The notes beneath the pieces are model-generated. The model worked only from the letters and a program-made list of their open reading frames with translations. It was not told the DNA's origin and ran no database searches. Made by a program: the position numbers and the translations under genes. From Phlyctochytrium arcticum (taxonomy: Eukaryota; Chytridiomycota; Chytridiomycetes; Chytridiales; Chytridiaceae), in NCBI GenBank assembly GCA_025602905.1, contig JAHLKI010000048.1, positions 1-64,000 on the forward strand: a DNA stretch of 64,000 nt, in the 5' to 3' direction. This document shows positions 44,939-56,251 of this stretch, in pieces. Position 1 is the stretch's first letter. Every line of letters starts with the position of its first letter.

Positions 44939-46402
44939 ATGTCAGGTAAGGCACCTCGCTATGATTTGAGCTTGCATTCCACGGTAGCTAATGATTGCCT
45001 TTCCACTCCCCCTGTCCCTCTTCATTCATTCGGCGCTGTCGCATGTATAGGCAAAACACCAACATTGTTTGGATTTCCCCTCAAATGGATATCATTGATG
45101 ATCCTCGTGGTGCAAAACTCGGCATTGACGATTGTCATGTCGTATTCCCGGAAGAAGCGAGGACCCAATACGCTCCCGTACATTGTGTCTACCGCCGTGG
45201 TCATGTCAGAACTGTTAAAGTTTGCAGTATGTGCGACCATTTACATTCGAGAAATGGACAAGCAGGGACGATTTTCCTTGGAAAACCTCTGGAGCGACCT
45301 GTTTGGCCCATCAAGTCACTGGAAAAAGATGACTGTACCAGCTGTTTTATACTTTATACAAAACAATCTGCAATACCTGGCGGTTCAATATCTCGACCCA
45401 GCGACATTTCAGGTAGGGCCTACCCTCTCACAGGATCCCTGACTTTCTGGGTCCTTGCAATGGTGCATCTTTTGGGCCAGCAGAATTCTCATCCACCCAA
45501 TTTAGGTCACTTACCAGATGAAGATTCTGACGACGGCGTTGTTTTCAGTATGGATGCTGAACCGCAAGTTGTCTTCGCACAAGTGGACTGCTCTAGTGCT
45601 TTTGACTGCAGGCATTGCCCTCGTCCAATTGGATGGTAAAAAGCCTGCGGGGAACTACGGCGAGCCGGGGCGGCATCTGGTCGGCTTATTTGCTGTAGCG
45701 GTGGCGTGTGTCTTGTCCGGCCTGGCGGGTGTATGGTATGCTCGCTCCCGTAAGCTGGCAACGAGGTTTGAACTAATCCCCTCTTCGTAGGTTTGAGAAG
45801 GTACTGAAGGGAACAAAGGCGTCTTTGTACCTCCGAAACATGCAGTTGTCCATCTTTAGCATCATCCCGGGTCTCTTTTTCGGAGGTATGTGTGGTACAA
45901 GAGAGGGATTTTCGGATAATTATTGACTCATATTGTCCCTGCTCAGTTTACCTCATGGATGGAGAGCTCATTTCCATAAACGGATTCTTTCAGGGATATA
46001 CCGCCTGGACATGGGGAGCCATATCGTGTCAAGCACTCGGAGGGATTATTGTGGCGCTGGTCGTCAAGTACGCCGACAACATTTTGAAAGGCTTTGCAAC
46101 GTCCATCTCCATCATCCTGTCCAGTGTGGCATCGATATTTCTATTTGATTTCACCGTCACATTGATGTTTGCTTTTGGCGCCTTGGTGGTGCTCTACGCC
46201 ACGCATCTATATGGTCTGGTTCCCCCTCCCTTTTTACTCAACTCATTTTACTGACCGTCATGCTACAGGCCGACCAGATAAGCCCGACTTTACCTCTATA
46301 CCGCGCCGTGAAAATGAAGAGTACTCTACCTCATTGAATGCGTATCCCAGCAACAAAACTGCTGATGACGAGCTGCCGCAGTATCAGTCCGACCGCAAGT
46401 GA
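44939..46402 (+). CDS. SLC35A-type nucleotide-sugar transporter (UDP-GlcNAc/UDP-Gal)
   Basis: Golgi membrane antiporter that brings nucleotide sugars into the lumen. A 7-nt first coding exon (ATGTCAG) is spliced to an exon that starts [18 protein letters not shown]. Then [60 protein letters not shown] and [11 protein letters not shown] follow, the order of the nucleotide-sugar transporter family, with about ten hydrophobic helices in all. The later exons give [40 protein letters not shown] and [20 protein letters not shown]. The cytosolic tail ends PQYQSDRK. The substrate is assigned only to subfamily level. Confidence 0.88.
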
Positions 46403-47744
46403 TATATATATTAGTGTCTGGCTCGCTTGTGCCTTGTATTTTCTATTGTATTTTCCCTTGCCTAACCCCTAATCTTTCCTCAAACCTTCAATGCGGGCGG
46501 CGGACTGTACGCAAAGCCCAAGATTCCCACCCGTGTATCCGTCTATATGCTGTTCTTCAGAAAAATCTTACTCTTGCCTTCCGTCGACTATATATATGGT
46601 TTCTCACGTCTTTTCTGTATATGTAAACAACGCGTCCAGAAATCCCACGGCGTACGCCGGAAATTGCCGGGATGCGCAGCAGTTTCGGTAAGTTTAGACA
46701 TCCTCATCTCATGTTAGTGCTTGCTTTTGTGTGGACTTGCCAGCGACTGCCACTAAGTGCCAGGCTGTCAAACAGCGTCGAGTATGTACTGTATTAGGAT
46801 GAGGACGTTCAGAGGGTCAAATTTTCAGCGCCGTTTTTTTTGGGTAATGACTATTTTGATTTTCCAAAATTTTGCAAATGGAGGTCATCATCAAAAAAAC
46901 AAACGCCGAAAACCGTACATCCTTACGTCCAGTGTGGGTAGCCAGATGAAGGATGGTAGAAGAAGTCAAAATATGGAAAAAAGTGTGTTTGATGGATTGT
47001 GCGCGTCCTCCAGAACCATCAGATAATTCAATTCCTAAAGTTTCAGCACTTTTGGAATGACATTGACACGATGGGCAAATGTTGGAAGAGGCGGACGAGT
47101 CATAAGAACGAATCCTCTATTTGCCAAGAATGTCATCTCATCAAAAGTTACCAAAACAGGGTCCTACTCGAGTAGAAGGCCCTCACATCCGGTCCCAGAG
47201 GCGTGGTGTCAATCATGGAAACGGGTGGTTGAGTTCGAGAAACAATCCAGAGCGGAAAACATGGGTGGTCCGATGGTTTTGAACAGCTTGGCGGGGTTGT
47301 TCTCCAGAAGGAATTGTGACTCCGGACCTTCTTCCAGATGAAATAAGACACAAACCCAGGCATTTATTTTTTGCGAATGGAACTTTTATAGTCTGATAAA
47401 GCGGTAACAACGTGATTTCTGGCCGCAGCACCGGAGGAAGAAAAGGGCGGGCCCCGCCGTTCTTCGCAAGTTGCGCAGCTCTGAGCAGATATCATAAAAC
47501 CCGATTAGTCAATCACGTGCCGAATCATTGGCAGGAAAGAGCCAGTGCCTTCAGCCTGTCCGTTCAGCGAAGATCGGAGTCGACGATTACATAAGAATAG
47601 TTCGGGAATACCCGGCGCTGCCACGTGCGCGTCAAGATCAGCGCGGCTGATTTTGCGAGGCCCGTCTGCTTACAACTTTTTCCTCCCCACACAACAACAT
47701 TTATACATTAACTTTTTGTCCATTGCAACAATAAAAAGTCTGAA
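46403..47744. other. Long gene-free stretch
   Basis: The first 200 bp are the 3' flank of the transporter gene. The rest has only short frames without domains. The last 150 bp are the acyl-CoA dehydrogenase promoter, with a TTTATA-rich leader. Confidence 0.4.
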
Positions 47745-49471
47745 AATGTTGGTACGACAGGTAGCTCGTTTGGCTTTCGGGCCGTCTTCTCGATGTTTGG
47801 TTGCCGCCCGTGCTCTGCCGGTAGGTACCCGACAATCACGTTACGCGCGACGATGATTTGCAGTCCTCACGACAAAGATTTAGGGAGTTGCAAGAACTTT
47901 TGCCAGCGCTTCCTCGCAAGGAGTTGGATTTGGGCTCACCGAGGACCAGAAGGAATTGCAGGAACTGGCCCGCAAGTTTACCCAGAACGAAATTATCCCC
48001 AATGTATGTAATAGCAGTTTTCATTCACACTCACGCGTTAATCGTAATCTATGCTAGGCCGCCCACCATGACCGTACCGGCGAATACCCCACAGAGATCC
48101 TAAAGAAGGCTTGGGAGGTCGGTCTCCTGAACATGCACATCCCCGAAGAATTTGGTGGCATGGGATTGGGTGTCTTGGACTGCGCTATTGTGTCCGAGGA
48201 GCTTGCCTATGGTTGCACGGGTATCCAGACGGCCGGCGAGGCCAACGGTTTGGCCGAAGCACCCGTCATCCTTGCCGGTAACACGGCCCAGAAGAAAAAG
48301 TACCTCGGCCGTATGACAGAGGAGCCACTGATGTGCGCCTACGGTGTGACGGAGCCAGGCGCTGGCTCAGATGTCGCAGGACTTCAGACTCGTGCCGTGA
48401 AGAAGGGAGATAGCTGGGTCCTAAACGGTATGTTCTCTTGACATCCAGCGGTTTGCCCAAACAAATCCATTGTTTATACTTTTGTGGTACAGGAAGCAAG
48501 ATGTGGATCACTAACGGTGGAAAGGCCAACTGGTACTTTGTCCTGGCCCGAACCGACGACAAGGCGTCAACCGGTAAAGCCTTTACTGGTTTCATCGTCG
48601 ATGGTGATTCCCCAGGCATTTCTGTCGGCAAGAAGGAAATCAACATGGGTCAACGTGCTTCCGATACGCGTGGAATCTCGTTTGAGGACGTGGTTGTTCC
48701 TGATGAGAATGTGCTGGGTGAAGTCGGTGCTGGTTTCAAGATTGCTATGGGTGCATTTGACATTACACGACCATTGGTGGCTGCGGCTGCTGTGGGTCTG
48801 GCGCGTCGCGCAATGGACGAGGCTGCAAAGTACTCATTAGGTGGGTAGAGCCTTCTGTCCCCCTCAAATTACTCCCCCTTACACATGCATGTTCTGTTTT
48901 CCAGAGCGAAAGACAATGGGTAAGGCCATCGCAGAGCACCAGGCTGTTTCGTTCATGCTTGCCGATATGGCGATTGGGACCGAGGCTGCCCGAAATCTCG
49001 TCTGGAAGTCTGCCTGGCTCCGTGACCAAGGTCAACGTAATACCTACTGGGCGTCAATGGCCAAGGCTTTTGCTTCCGAGGTCGCCAACAAGAACGCTGC
49101 GGATGCTGTACAAATTTTCGGAGGAAATGGTATGTGCTCGAGTAGTTTCCGGCTCTCTGAATCTTTTTATTAACTACTGCTATGTTTAGGATTCAACACC
49201 GAATACCCCGTTGAAAAGGTACATTTTCATTCTAACCTCTATAAAAGCTAGTCTAACTCTTGCCTTTCCCAAAATTTTCCTTTCGCAACTCTTAGCTGAT
49301 GAGGTAAGAGCAATCTTTTAAGTGGCAGGCTGTTGGATCTGCATGCTAACGCACCCCTCCTTTTGCAGAGACGCAAAGATCTTTATGATTTACGAAGGCA
49401 CATCGCAGATTCAGCGTCTGGTCATTTCCCGAGGAGTTTTGGATATGGCAAAGGCCGGCGCTGTATACTAA
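47745..49471 (+). CDS. ACADM: Medium-chain-type acyl-CoA dehydrogenase, mitochondrial
   Basis: FAD-dependent first step of beta-oxidation. The leader [20 protein letters not shown] is a mitochondrial presequence. The core reads [60 protein letters not shown] and [20 protein letters not shown]. The catalytic glutamate lies in [20 protein letters not shown], at the place used by [24 protein letters not shown] and [18 protein letters not shown] are also typical. At least eight introns, several under 60 bp. Length fits the family. Substrate range is inferred from the closest remembered relatives. Confidence 0.92.
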
Positions 49472-49592
49472 TTCCCGTCAACCTACAACATCAGCTCCAA
49501 CTGTCACCAACGTCTTGCGGTCTTATACTTTTAATAATAGATTGGCCTCTTTCCCCCCACAATGAGCATCATTAGACCACTGCTAGAAGCGC

Positions 49593-50877
49593 TCAGTCTA
49601 ACAAGTCAATTAACGGAGTTTGGGATGGTGGCGGACTGCTGTCCGGAATGTACGATCGACTGACTTGGTGATCGGGTTTCTTGTTGCGAAGCATTTCCGC
49701 CACTTGTACTCGGAGCGATTCAACCCTCTGCTCGCTCTCGAGCATTTGTGATGCGGCTTTCTATTCACCAGAAATATGATTATTACCCAGGCTTTTTTTA
49801 AGTAAATGTAAACAAAGCGGCTTTGAGACGAACCTCCAGCATGCCCATGTGTTTTTGAAACAGCAGCTTGTGATCCGTAACGTATTGCTTTGACAAACTG
49901 TCCCAGCTGCGATTGGCCGAGTTGCATTGGGAATTTGTCCCCACCGGCGTGGATGGAACAAACCATTCATGCTGCAGTTGTGAGCTTTCGACCGTGTTGG
50001 CTATCACCAGTCCAACATTGGTGAACTGCCTGCACTCAACGGGTATCGATCAGCCAGGGATGTATCGGAATGCAATCTTTCAACCCACCCATTGGTGTCG
50101 TGCACCATGCACGCAATCTCAAATGATATCGTATTCAGTCCGTCCATTGAGGAAGTGAATAACATAAATAATGGGGGGTTGAGGGATGGGGTATGCTGCG
50201 ATAATGACTGATACACGGCCTTTTCACGTAGAGATGGCACTAGCTGTAGAAAGCAATTAATTCTTTCAAATCTGGGTGTTGGTCGATAGGCAAACTGCCG
50301 CCAAACCTGGGTATTGCGCCTCCACCGGAAGAATCCAAGCACATCCTAGCAGCATTCCATAAGTTCCTCTGTGGTCTCTGCTATGATTTGGAAATGCATA
50401 CCTTGCCATCTACTTGCTTTGCGACCCGCTCGTACCGATCTACCACAATTGTTCCACTGGCATCATAAAACCGGTCCCGAGCATACACACGACGAAACGA
50501 ATGAATGTGAATCTCAGTCTCTCGCCTTGATTCACTGCTCGATGCATCGGTCGTCTTGAAAACGCAGAACGCATCAGATTTTGGAATAGATGATGTGATG
50601 TGATAATCACAAACCTGGTTTTTTATGCGGTGGTTGACTGATCCAAACTAAAACGTTTTGAAAAGTGGGTTGGCTTCTCCCGTCAAAAGGTCTTGCAGTG
50701 GATCGTACCAAGAGTCCTTCAACGTCGGCAAAGTCGGTGTCATTCAGCATTTCTGGGTCCGAGAATTAGTTTCAAAGTAACAAAAAGGACATAACCCCGG
50801 GACGGACCTTGCTGCAGGAGGGATAGGATGATCCCTGTTATGTAGACGGTGCTAATGGGGGGTGGTAGATCTGGCAT
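49593..50877 (-). CDS. Abraxas/FAM175-like MPN(-) protein
   Basis: Scaffold of BRCC36-type deubiquitinase complexes (BRISC or BRCA1-A in animals). ATG at 50877 starts MPDLPPPISTVYITGIILSL, then EMLNDTDFADVEGLLV, like the opening of Abraxas. The main exon gives VLGFFRWRRNTQVWRQFAYR (compare 'VVGWYKFRR'), RINCFLQLVPSLREKAVYQS, NPPLFMLFTSSMDG and ACMVHDTNGWVERLHSDTSL. The C-terminal exons form a coiled coil (FQKHMGMLEKAASQMLESEQ and RVESLRVQVAEMLRNKK) and end PLIDLLD. No JAMM zinc motif is seen, as expected for the non-catalytic partner. The exon between about 50380 and 50740 is less certain. Confidence 0.65.
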
Positions 50878-51417
50878 TTTTGAGGCTCCAAATTTCGAAG
50901 TTTCGGGCAGACTCGGCAGAGTGTCACTGTGTCACGGTTTTGTATTGGGGCTTGGTCGTTGAATTGCTCTGATTTGAAACTTTCCCACAGGGCCGCGGCC
51001 ACAGACAGACTTACGATCTAATCTACGAGGCTGAGCGAGAGCCGCTGCTTTTGAAAACGCACAACCTACCCTTTTCCGAAAATCCCATGTTGGCAAACCA
51101 CCGAAGCTCCCCTCGAGTGCAGTCAAGACAAACCGCGATGAGGAAGATCCCGCTTGGGACACATTACCAGACAAGAGAACCTCATTTTGGGTACGTACGG
51201 AGAGTCTCAAATCCATGTGGGAGGGCTGAATCAACATTCCACTAGCAACGGAAGGAGGGCTCTGTTCGAGAGTCTTTGAGTCCTGCACCCCCAGGGCGGT
51301 ATGACTTCGAGAGTTCCATCGGTCTTCAACTTCGTTTGTTGATACTCGTTCGACCTGAGTCCCGTCGTGCATTCACCTATTCAACGAGCCACACCTAGTG
51401 GAGGTAATGCTCGAGCG
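50878..51417. other. Intergenic with an unassigned minus-strand frame
   Basis: A 146-residue minus frame (50932-51372) starts with ATG but is low in recognisable structure and ends in a Pro/Arg-rich tail; I do not call it a gene. Confidence 0.3.
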
Positions 51418-51705
51418 ATGACCCCGTTTTGGAACCAATGCTGCTATGAATACCCCAACCAGAGTACAGTATCTGCGAACAATGCCCATGTTGAGGACAA
51501 TGCGGATTCACTCATTGGCGACTTCAGCCAGGATCTTCTGGGATTAGGACTTGGAAATGAAGCATTGGATCTGGAACTTGAGAAGATGGAGCAGGAGCGT
51601 GAACGTCTGGAGCACCTGAAGGAGATGAAAAGAGTCAAGCTTCTTCGTCTTGCTGAGTTACAACGGAAGGTTGAAAAGGCCCGCTTGGAGTTTGGAGCGG
51701 TATAA
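51418..51705 (+). CDS. Hypothetical coiled-coil protein
   Basis: From ATG at 51418 the frame encodes an acidic segment (DNADSLIGDFSQDLLGLGLG) and then a strong amphipathic helix DLELEKMEQERERLEHLKEM and KRVKLLRLAELQRKVEKARL. The stop overlaps a possible GT donor, so more exons may follow (see the frame at 52050-52380). Not recognised. Confidence 0.35.
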   Translation: MTPFWNQCCYEYPNQSTVSANNAHVEDNADSLIGDFSQDLLGLGLGNEALDLELEKMEQERERLEHLKEMKRVKLLRLAELQRKVEKARLEFGAV

Positions 51706-51939
51706 TTGGACAACAAACAAAATTCCCAAAATTCCCACGTTCCGGCTACGGCTGCGCACCGTCAACCCTTTCATGACATTCGTAACCCTGCTTGCGCCGG
51801 ACCCACGCCAGACTACCCGCGGGTCGGCCATGACGGCGACTCCGAGAACGACCCCTCTCGCTTCTCAACATGAACTGGATAGCATTCAGGAAGATCGAAA
51901 GGCCGAGTTGCGGTACAAACAAGGAGATCAAGGGACAAA

Positions 51940-52449
51940 TCCGTCAAATTTGCGATAGTATTGTTCCGGAGATTCGATTCAAAGGAAAAGGGGGGAGAAC
52001 GATAAGCATACATTGATGGACTTTGAGCCTTTGAAGAGCAGGAGCTTGACGTTTATGACAAGGACCCCCGCTTTCAAAAGTTGGTCTTGTTCGCTTTGCG
52101 GAGCTTCCTACACCCGGACGGGAACGGGAAAGCATATGAGATGTATAGGCAGCGCTTTGACGCCTGGCGTAGCTTTGACGACTTTCTTGAGGACCTCTAC
52201 TCGATTCCTGAAGGCAAACTCCGATGCGGCTATTGTAGCCGAATGGGAAGCATCGTGTCAGGGCTCTTGGAATGGAAATCTGAATTGGACAGGTTATGGG
52301 AAACCGTTAGTGTGCATATGAATCGGCACATTGTGACAGCTTGCACTGTCAGGTGTAGTTCGGCCATCTGGAACTGCCCCAACCCCGCTAATCCCCAGCC
52401 TCAATGCGGACTTGAGTTAGGATACGTAGAACCGAAACCGCACTCTTAG
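51940..52449 (+). other. Unrecognised coding-like fragment
   Basis: At 52055-52370 a plus-strand frame reads RDPRFQKLVLFALRSFLHPD and GKAYEMYRQRFDAWRSFDDF, ending GKLRCGYCSRMGSIVSGLLE. A short piece EIKGQIRQICDSIVPEIRFK precedes it in another frame. This looks like a real but interrupted protein, perhaps belonging to the same mobile island as the Fanzor-like gene that follows on the other strand. Confidence 0.3.
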
Positions 52450-53604
52450 TAATAGTCATCTGTAATCGATAATTAGCTGAGACCGCATTGCGGAGTTTTG
52501 TACTTAGTTTAGGCAGTAGATCTCTGTTCATTTTATTATAAAAAAGGGCCCCTATCCTCGCCCCAGAGTGGGAGGATAACCCGGACTTCAATACAGTTCT
52601 CTTTGCCCCTGTGAATACTGTCTGTCCCTGTTACCTGTCAAATTTCATCAGAAGGATTGTGTAATTCGGCGTCAGCGGCTAATATTCGACACTTGAAGCA
52701 GACTTTGGATGTGCGATGCTCGTCCACCATCACAACCGTCATGCCCTTATTCAGAGCCTTGATGATTGTTTTGGTCGGTGCTCCACGTCGACCTTTGGTG
52801 GCTGCGAACTGACCTGCCCCGAAAGCAATCACCAATCTCATTCCGCGGTTTATTGCTGTTTTCGGGACCCTTGCTTGATCCTCAAAGCTATGCTGTGCAG
52901 GGCCTTCTGCTAGCGGATATAGGTGTAGAATCGCCAGCCGGCTTCTTGGCTATGAGCTTCACGGAGGGTGTCGTAATGGAAGAGGGTCTGCCGTGAGTAC
53001 GCTTGGAATACTTGGAGAGAGGCTATCTTGCCGCTTCCCAAATTTGTCTGGATGTTTTTGACACTGTCGGTGATATGCTGTGCCCTGAGCCTACTCGTCC
53101 GGTTGTAGCCCGCAAGATCTCTCCACTCGGCTCCAGAAACGTGGGCCAATGGCGGCCATCCTGAGAAACTTGTGTCTTGGTCAATGTCAAGCAATCTACT
53201 ATGCACGGGATACCGAAGGTGCATTTTTCTCTGATCCTTTCGAAGGACACGTCCTTCTGCTTTGTGAAGCTCCATTTTAATGATTGAATTCCCGCCTCGA
53301 TGATCTTTAACGTATCCTTCAAGGAATGCTGAATGTTTTCCATCTTCCGACCACCAGACGACTCCATATATAGTACTTCATTTTAAAATCCCATCTTTTC
53401 ACGCACGGTGACACTTCCTTCCGGGTCTACCATCCCAATCAATTCCCAATCAGCTTCATTGATGACTTTCTTCTGGTTCAACAACTCGACATAAAGCGTG
53501 GCGATCAGTTCAAACATCCGGATGATTTGTGCCCTTCGGGACCATGACATCGGTATCGCTGCGTCCCTCAGCTCGATCGCTTCCAATGGCGGCCATCCTG
53601 ACAA
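52390..53604 (-). pseudogene. Fanzor/TnpB-like (OMEGA) nuclease gene, damaged
   Basis: The minus strand carries, in order, SGAEWRDLAGYNRTSRLRAQ (53070-53134), FQAYSRQTLFHYDTLREAHS, AGWRFYTYIR, QKALHSIALRIKQGSRK in another frame, then RLVIAFGAGQFAATKGRRGA, PTKTIIKALNKGMTVVMVDE and HRTSKVCFKC (52688-52720). The 'S.AEW..L.G', 'R.Y..RQKAL', 'FG.G.F....RG..P.K...K.L' and 'VDE.RTSK.C..C' series is that of eukaryotic TnpB homologues (Fanzor): RuvC subdomains and the first half of the zinc ribbon. The frame stops at 52638 after one CxxC; a further frame (about 52520) reads YNKMNRDLLP, possibly the NRD end of the RuvC site. No intact RuvC-I Asp-Pro-Gly is seen. Frame changes and a duplication make this a pseudogene. 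Confidence 0.65.
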
Positions 53605-53824
53605 ACTTGTGTCTTAGTCAATGCCAAGCAATCTACTATGCACTGGATACCGAAGGTGCATTTTTCTCTCATCCTTTCGAAGGAAACGTCCTTCTGCTTG
53701 GTGAAGCTCAATTTTAAAGATTGAATTCCCGCCTCGATGATCTTCACTGTATCCTTCAAGGAATGCTGAATGTTTTCCGATTTCGGACCACCAGACGACT
53801 TCATATATATCACTTCTGATTTGA
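53147..53824. repeat. Tandem duplication, two units of about 242 bp
   Basis: Unit 1 (53147-53388) and unit 2 (53583-53824) run in the same direction and differ by roughly one base in fifteen by eye. They start AATGGCGGCCATCCTGA and end CCATATATAGTACTTC or TCATATATATCACTTC. About 195 bp of different sequence lie between. Both units encode, on the minus strand, ENIQHSLKDT-KIIEAGIQSL in one frame and LRKD-RKMHLRYPVHSRLL in another. Confidence 0.9.
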
Positions 53825-56132
53825 TACCGGACACAGTCCGTAGTCATTGGAATGTAAAACGGTCGCCGCTTTGGATGCAATTGGGTACTCACACCAAACA
53901 AATTGCATCAGACCCGTGTGGATGGCAAGTCCTTCGAAGTAGGGCACAACCTTTTGCTCCCAAGGTGTCCGTTCATGCGGATCGAGGTTATTCTTCGCCA
54001 AACTCCGGATGCACTTTTTGGAAAAAGTCGCTCAGTGCATATCGAACTGCCCTCCAGAATACAAGCTCCTCATCTGGGCAATCCTTTGGCTTCTGTGTCC
54101 ACAACCACTCCAGCCACTCATTAGTGTACTCTTCTTTGAGGAGAGCCTCCTGGATCAAGCCAAGTACTGTCGGGAACCTTTTCAGGGAAGCCAAGTTTTT
54201 GCCATCAGCCATGTTTTGTTTGAGCTCGGATTGAATGTCTGCAGGGAGATGTTCCGACTTTGTGTTGCTCAAAGCAACGTAGACAACTTTGGAAACCGCG
54301 TCCAAATCCTTGCGCTTCACTTTCGGCTTGTGCGGAGTGGGACCCTCTGAAGAAGTACTTAGGATTGAGTATGTACTGTCTTTGAGGTTGACCTTGATTG
54401 GGCGTCTGAATCATGATATCGTTACTTATCAAACCAGGGCGCATCAATGTGGTTCATCTGGGCCACATACCATTATTCCACTGCATTCTTCTGGAGGATC
54501 GAGCCCTTCTGCATCTGATTCGGCTGATTCCCCATCGCTGTCGATGACTTCAGACTCAACATCTTTCAATACTTGCAATTTCGCTCTCTGAACTTGCGGT
54601 ATTAGGGGAAGGGGCTATCGGCAGGACAGCGATATGGCATCAACATACCTTCTTTGAATTCCCGCGGACGTTGTGTTCTTTGCGAGCAAGCTTTTGATAC
54701 AGAGTAGCTTCTTTTTCTGCCCATTGGTAGTACACGTCGAAAAAATGGTCATTTTTCTATATAAAGATCAAAGAACACATCTTAGTAATAATATCTTGAC
54801 CGGCGGGTGTACGACTTTGAGCCGCAGGCATGAGGCCGCCGCGCCAGATAGGGCGGCTATTCGCCATCGGCAAGTGCGATATTTTGAGCGAACGCATTTT
54901 CCCTAACCGACTCTCCCAAAGTATCCCGCAGAGCAAGTAAGCAAGGCAGGAGCACTACGTCGACTGGCAGATGCCAACTGAGGACGTGGGATGTGGCTAG
55001 CTTGTGTATCTCAAAGAGCTACTTGAGGCGGTTGCCTCCGCGCCAGTTAGGGCGGCTATTTGCAATGAGACGACCTAAACTGCAGAGAGCTTTTTGGCGG
55101 ACAGTAGCAATCCATGTAATCGGATCAACAGAATCGTCCCAAACACCTTTCGGGGAGAAGACACTGCAAGGAGCATGGCAGGAGCACCAGCAGAATGGGA
55201 TATGGCCGAACAGTTCAACAGGCGGCAGAAGAGGAAATGGACCTGTCGAATGGAGGGGATTCCTTGCAACTACTGTGCACTGCAAAGCAGAAAGAATGGC
55301 GTAAGTTTTGGGGACCGCAATCTCGCAATCTCGCAACCGCCAATGGGCCTCCGGGCAGGATCTCATTGCCATCAATGTTGGAAGCCAGCCGCCCTGTGTA
55401 AGAATTGTCTGATTGTCTATACAACCATGGGAACATGTCGTCTCTTTGCAATCATTATGTATGAGCAAACGCATTTTCCCTAACCGACTCTCCCAAGGCA
55501 TCCCGCGGAGCAAGTAAAGCAATGCAGGAGCACTACGTCGACTGGCAGTTGCCAACGGAGGACGTGGGATGTGGTTGTTCTTCTCGAGTGTAGTCGAGCA
55601 AAAACAAAGCGGCAGACTGCGACGCGTAGACCTTCGAGTTTTGTTGCCCACTATACACTGACCTGTATTTTATTGTACAGCTGCTTGCATTTCGTTCGTC
55701 GGACAGCATAGGATATGCTTTCCTTCAACTGCGACAGCGCACGTACAAAGTCTCCTTTGACGGTCTCGGCCTCGAATGCGGTGAATGGTGCATCGTCAAT
55801 TCTAGCTTTGGCATAAGCAATGGGCTCGTAGTTGTCCACGTCGGTCTGAACCCAATAGTCTGCGTTGTGGAGTTGAGTTAAATTTAAGTGTTTTGCTGCC
55901 TACACGGACAAAGGGTGGTCTTACCAACCGCTTTAAGGTGTTTAAGCGCTGATGGAGAAATGTCATTTCGCTTCCTCTTGGTCGTCGGTAAGATCGTTCG
56001 GTTGGCTAGAGAAATGCACGCGCGTTGGCTGGTTGAAAAGGAAATATGAACCCCCAGGTCGGAGTTTCGCGTCGAAACTACTAAATAGGCCAGATAAAAC
56101 TTTGAGATGTGTGGGAGGCATAAGTAGTGCAT
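53825..56132 (-). CDS. Unknown multi-exon protein, intron invaded by repeats
   Basis: Exons, 5' to 3': about 56132-55925 (ending KRKRNDISPSALKHLKAV), 55845-55665 (DYWVQTDVDNYEPIAYAKAR and RALSQLKESISYAVRRTKCK), 54760-54655 (HFFDVYYQWAEKEATLYQKL), 54595-54473 (RAKLQVLKDVESEVIDSDGE), 54405-53990 (RKDLDAVSKVVYVALSNTKS, then CPDEELVFWRAVRYALSDFF) and 53970-53860 (ERTPWEQKVVPYFEGLAIHT). Together they read as one coherent, partly acidic, helical protein. I do not recognise a family. The long intron at about 54765-55660 contains duplicated repeat sequence. It may be a host gene or the accessory part of the mobile unit next to it; the 3' end is uncertain. Confidence 0.4.
54825..55585. repeat. Duplicated sequence blocks within the intron
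   Basis: The block CGCATTTTCCCTAACCGACT ... GAGGACGTGGGATGTGG occurs at about 54893-54994 and again at 55469-55573. The short block CGCGCCAG(A/T)TAGGGCGGCTATT occurs at about 54840 and 55039. Between them a plus-strand frame (55094-55483) has several Cys pairs (CRMEGIPCNYC, HCHQCWKPAALCKNC); it may be a chance frame or a small zinc-binding protein of the inserted element. Confidence 0.7.
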
Positions 56133-56251
56133 ACAATAATAGGTTCTGGACTGTTTGATGGTCACTGCCTGGATGTGGAGCGATATTTTGAGACCAAGCT
56201 GGTCCGATTTATTGAAAGAAATTTAAATAAGATGGACACCACGAATCCAGA

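Noticed and set aside
50932..51372. A 146-residue minus-strand frame as a gene
   Set aside because: It starts with ATG but shows no recognisable domain; evidence is insufficient.
53383..53604. The segment LIGMVDPEGSVTVRE as RuvC-I (Asp-Pro-Gly) of the Fanzor-like gene
   Set aside because: An extra Glu breaks the DPG motif and a stop follows soon; it may be coincidence, so I did not use it as evidence.
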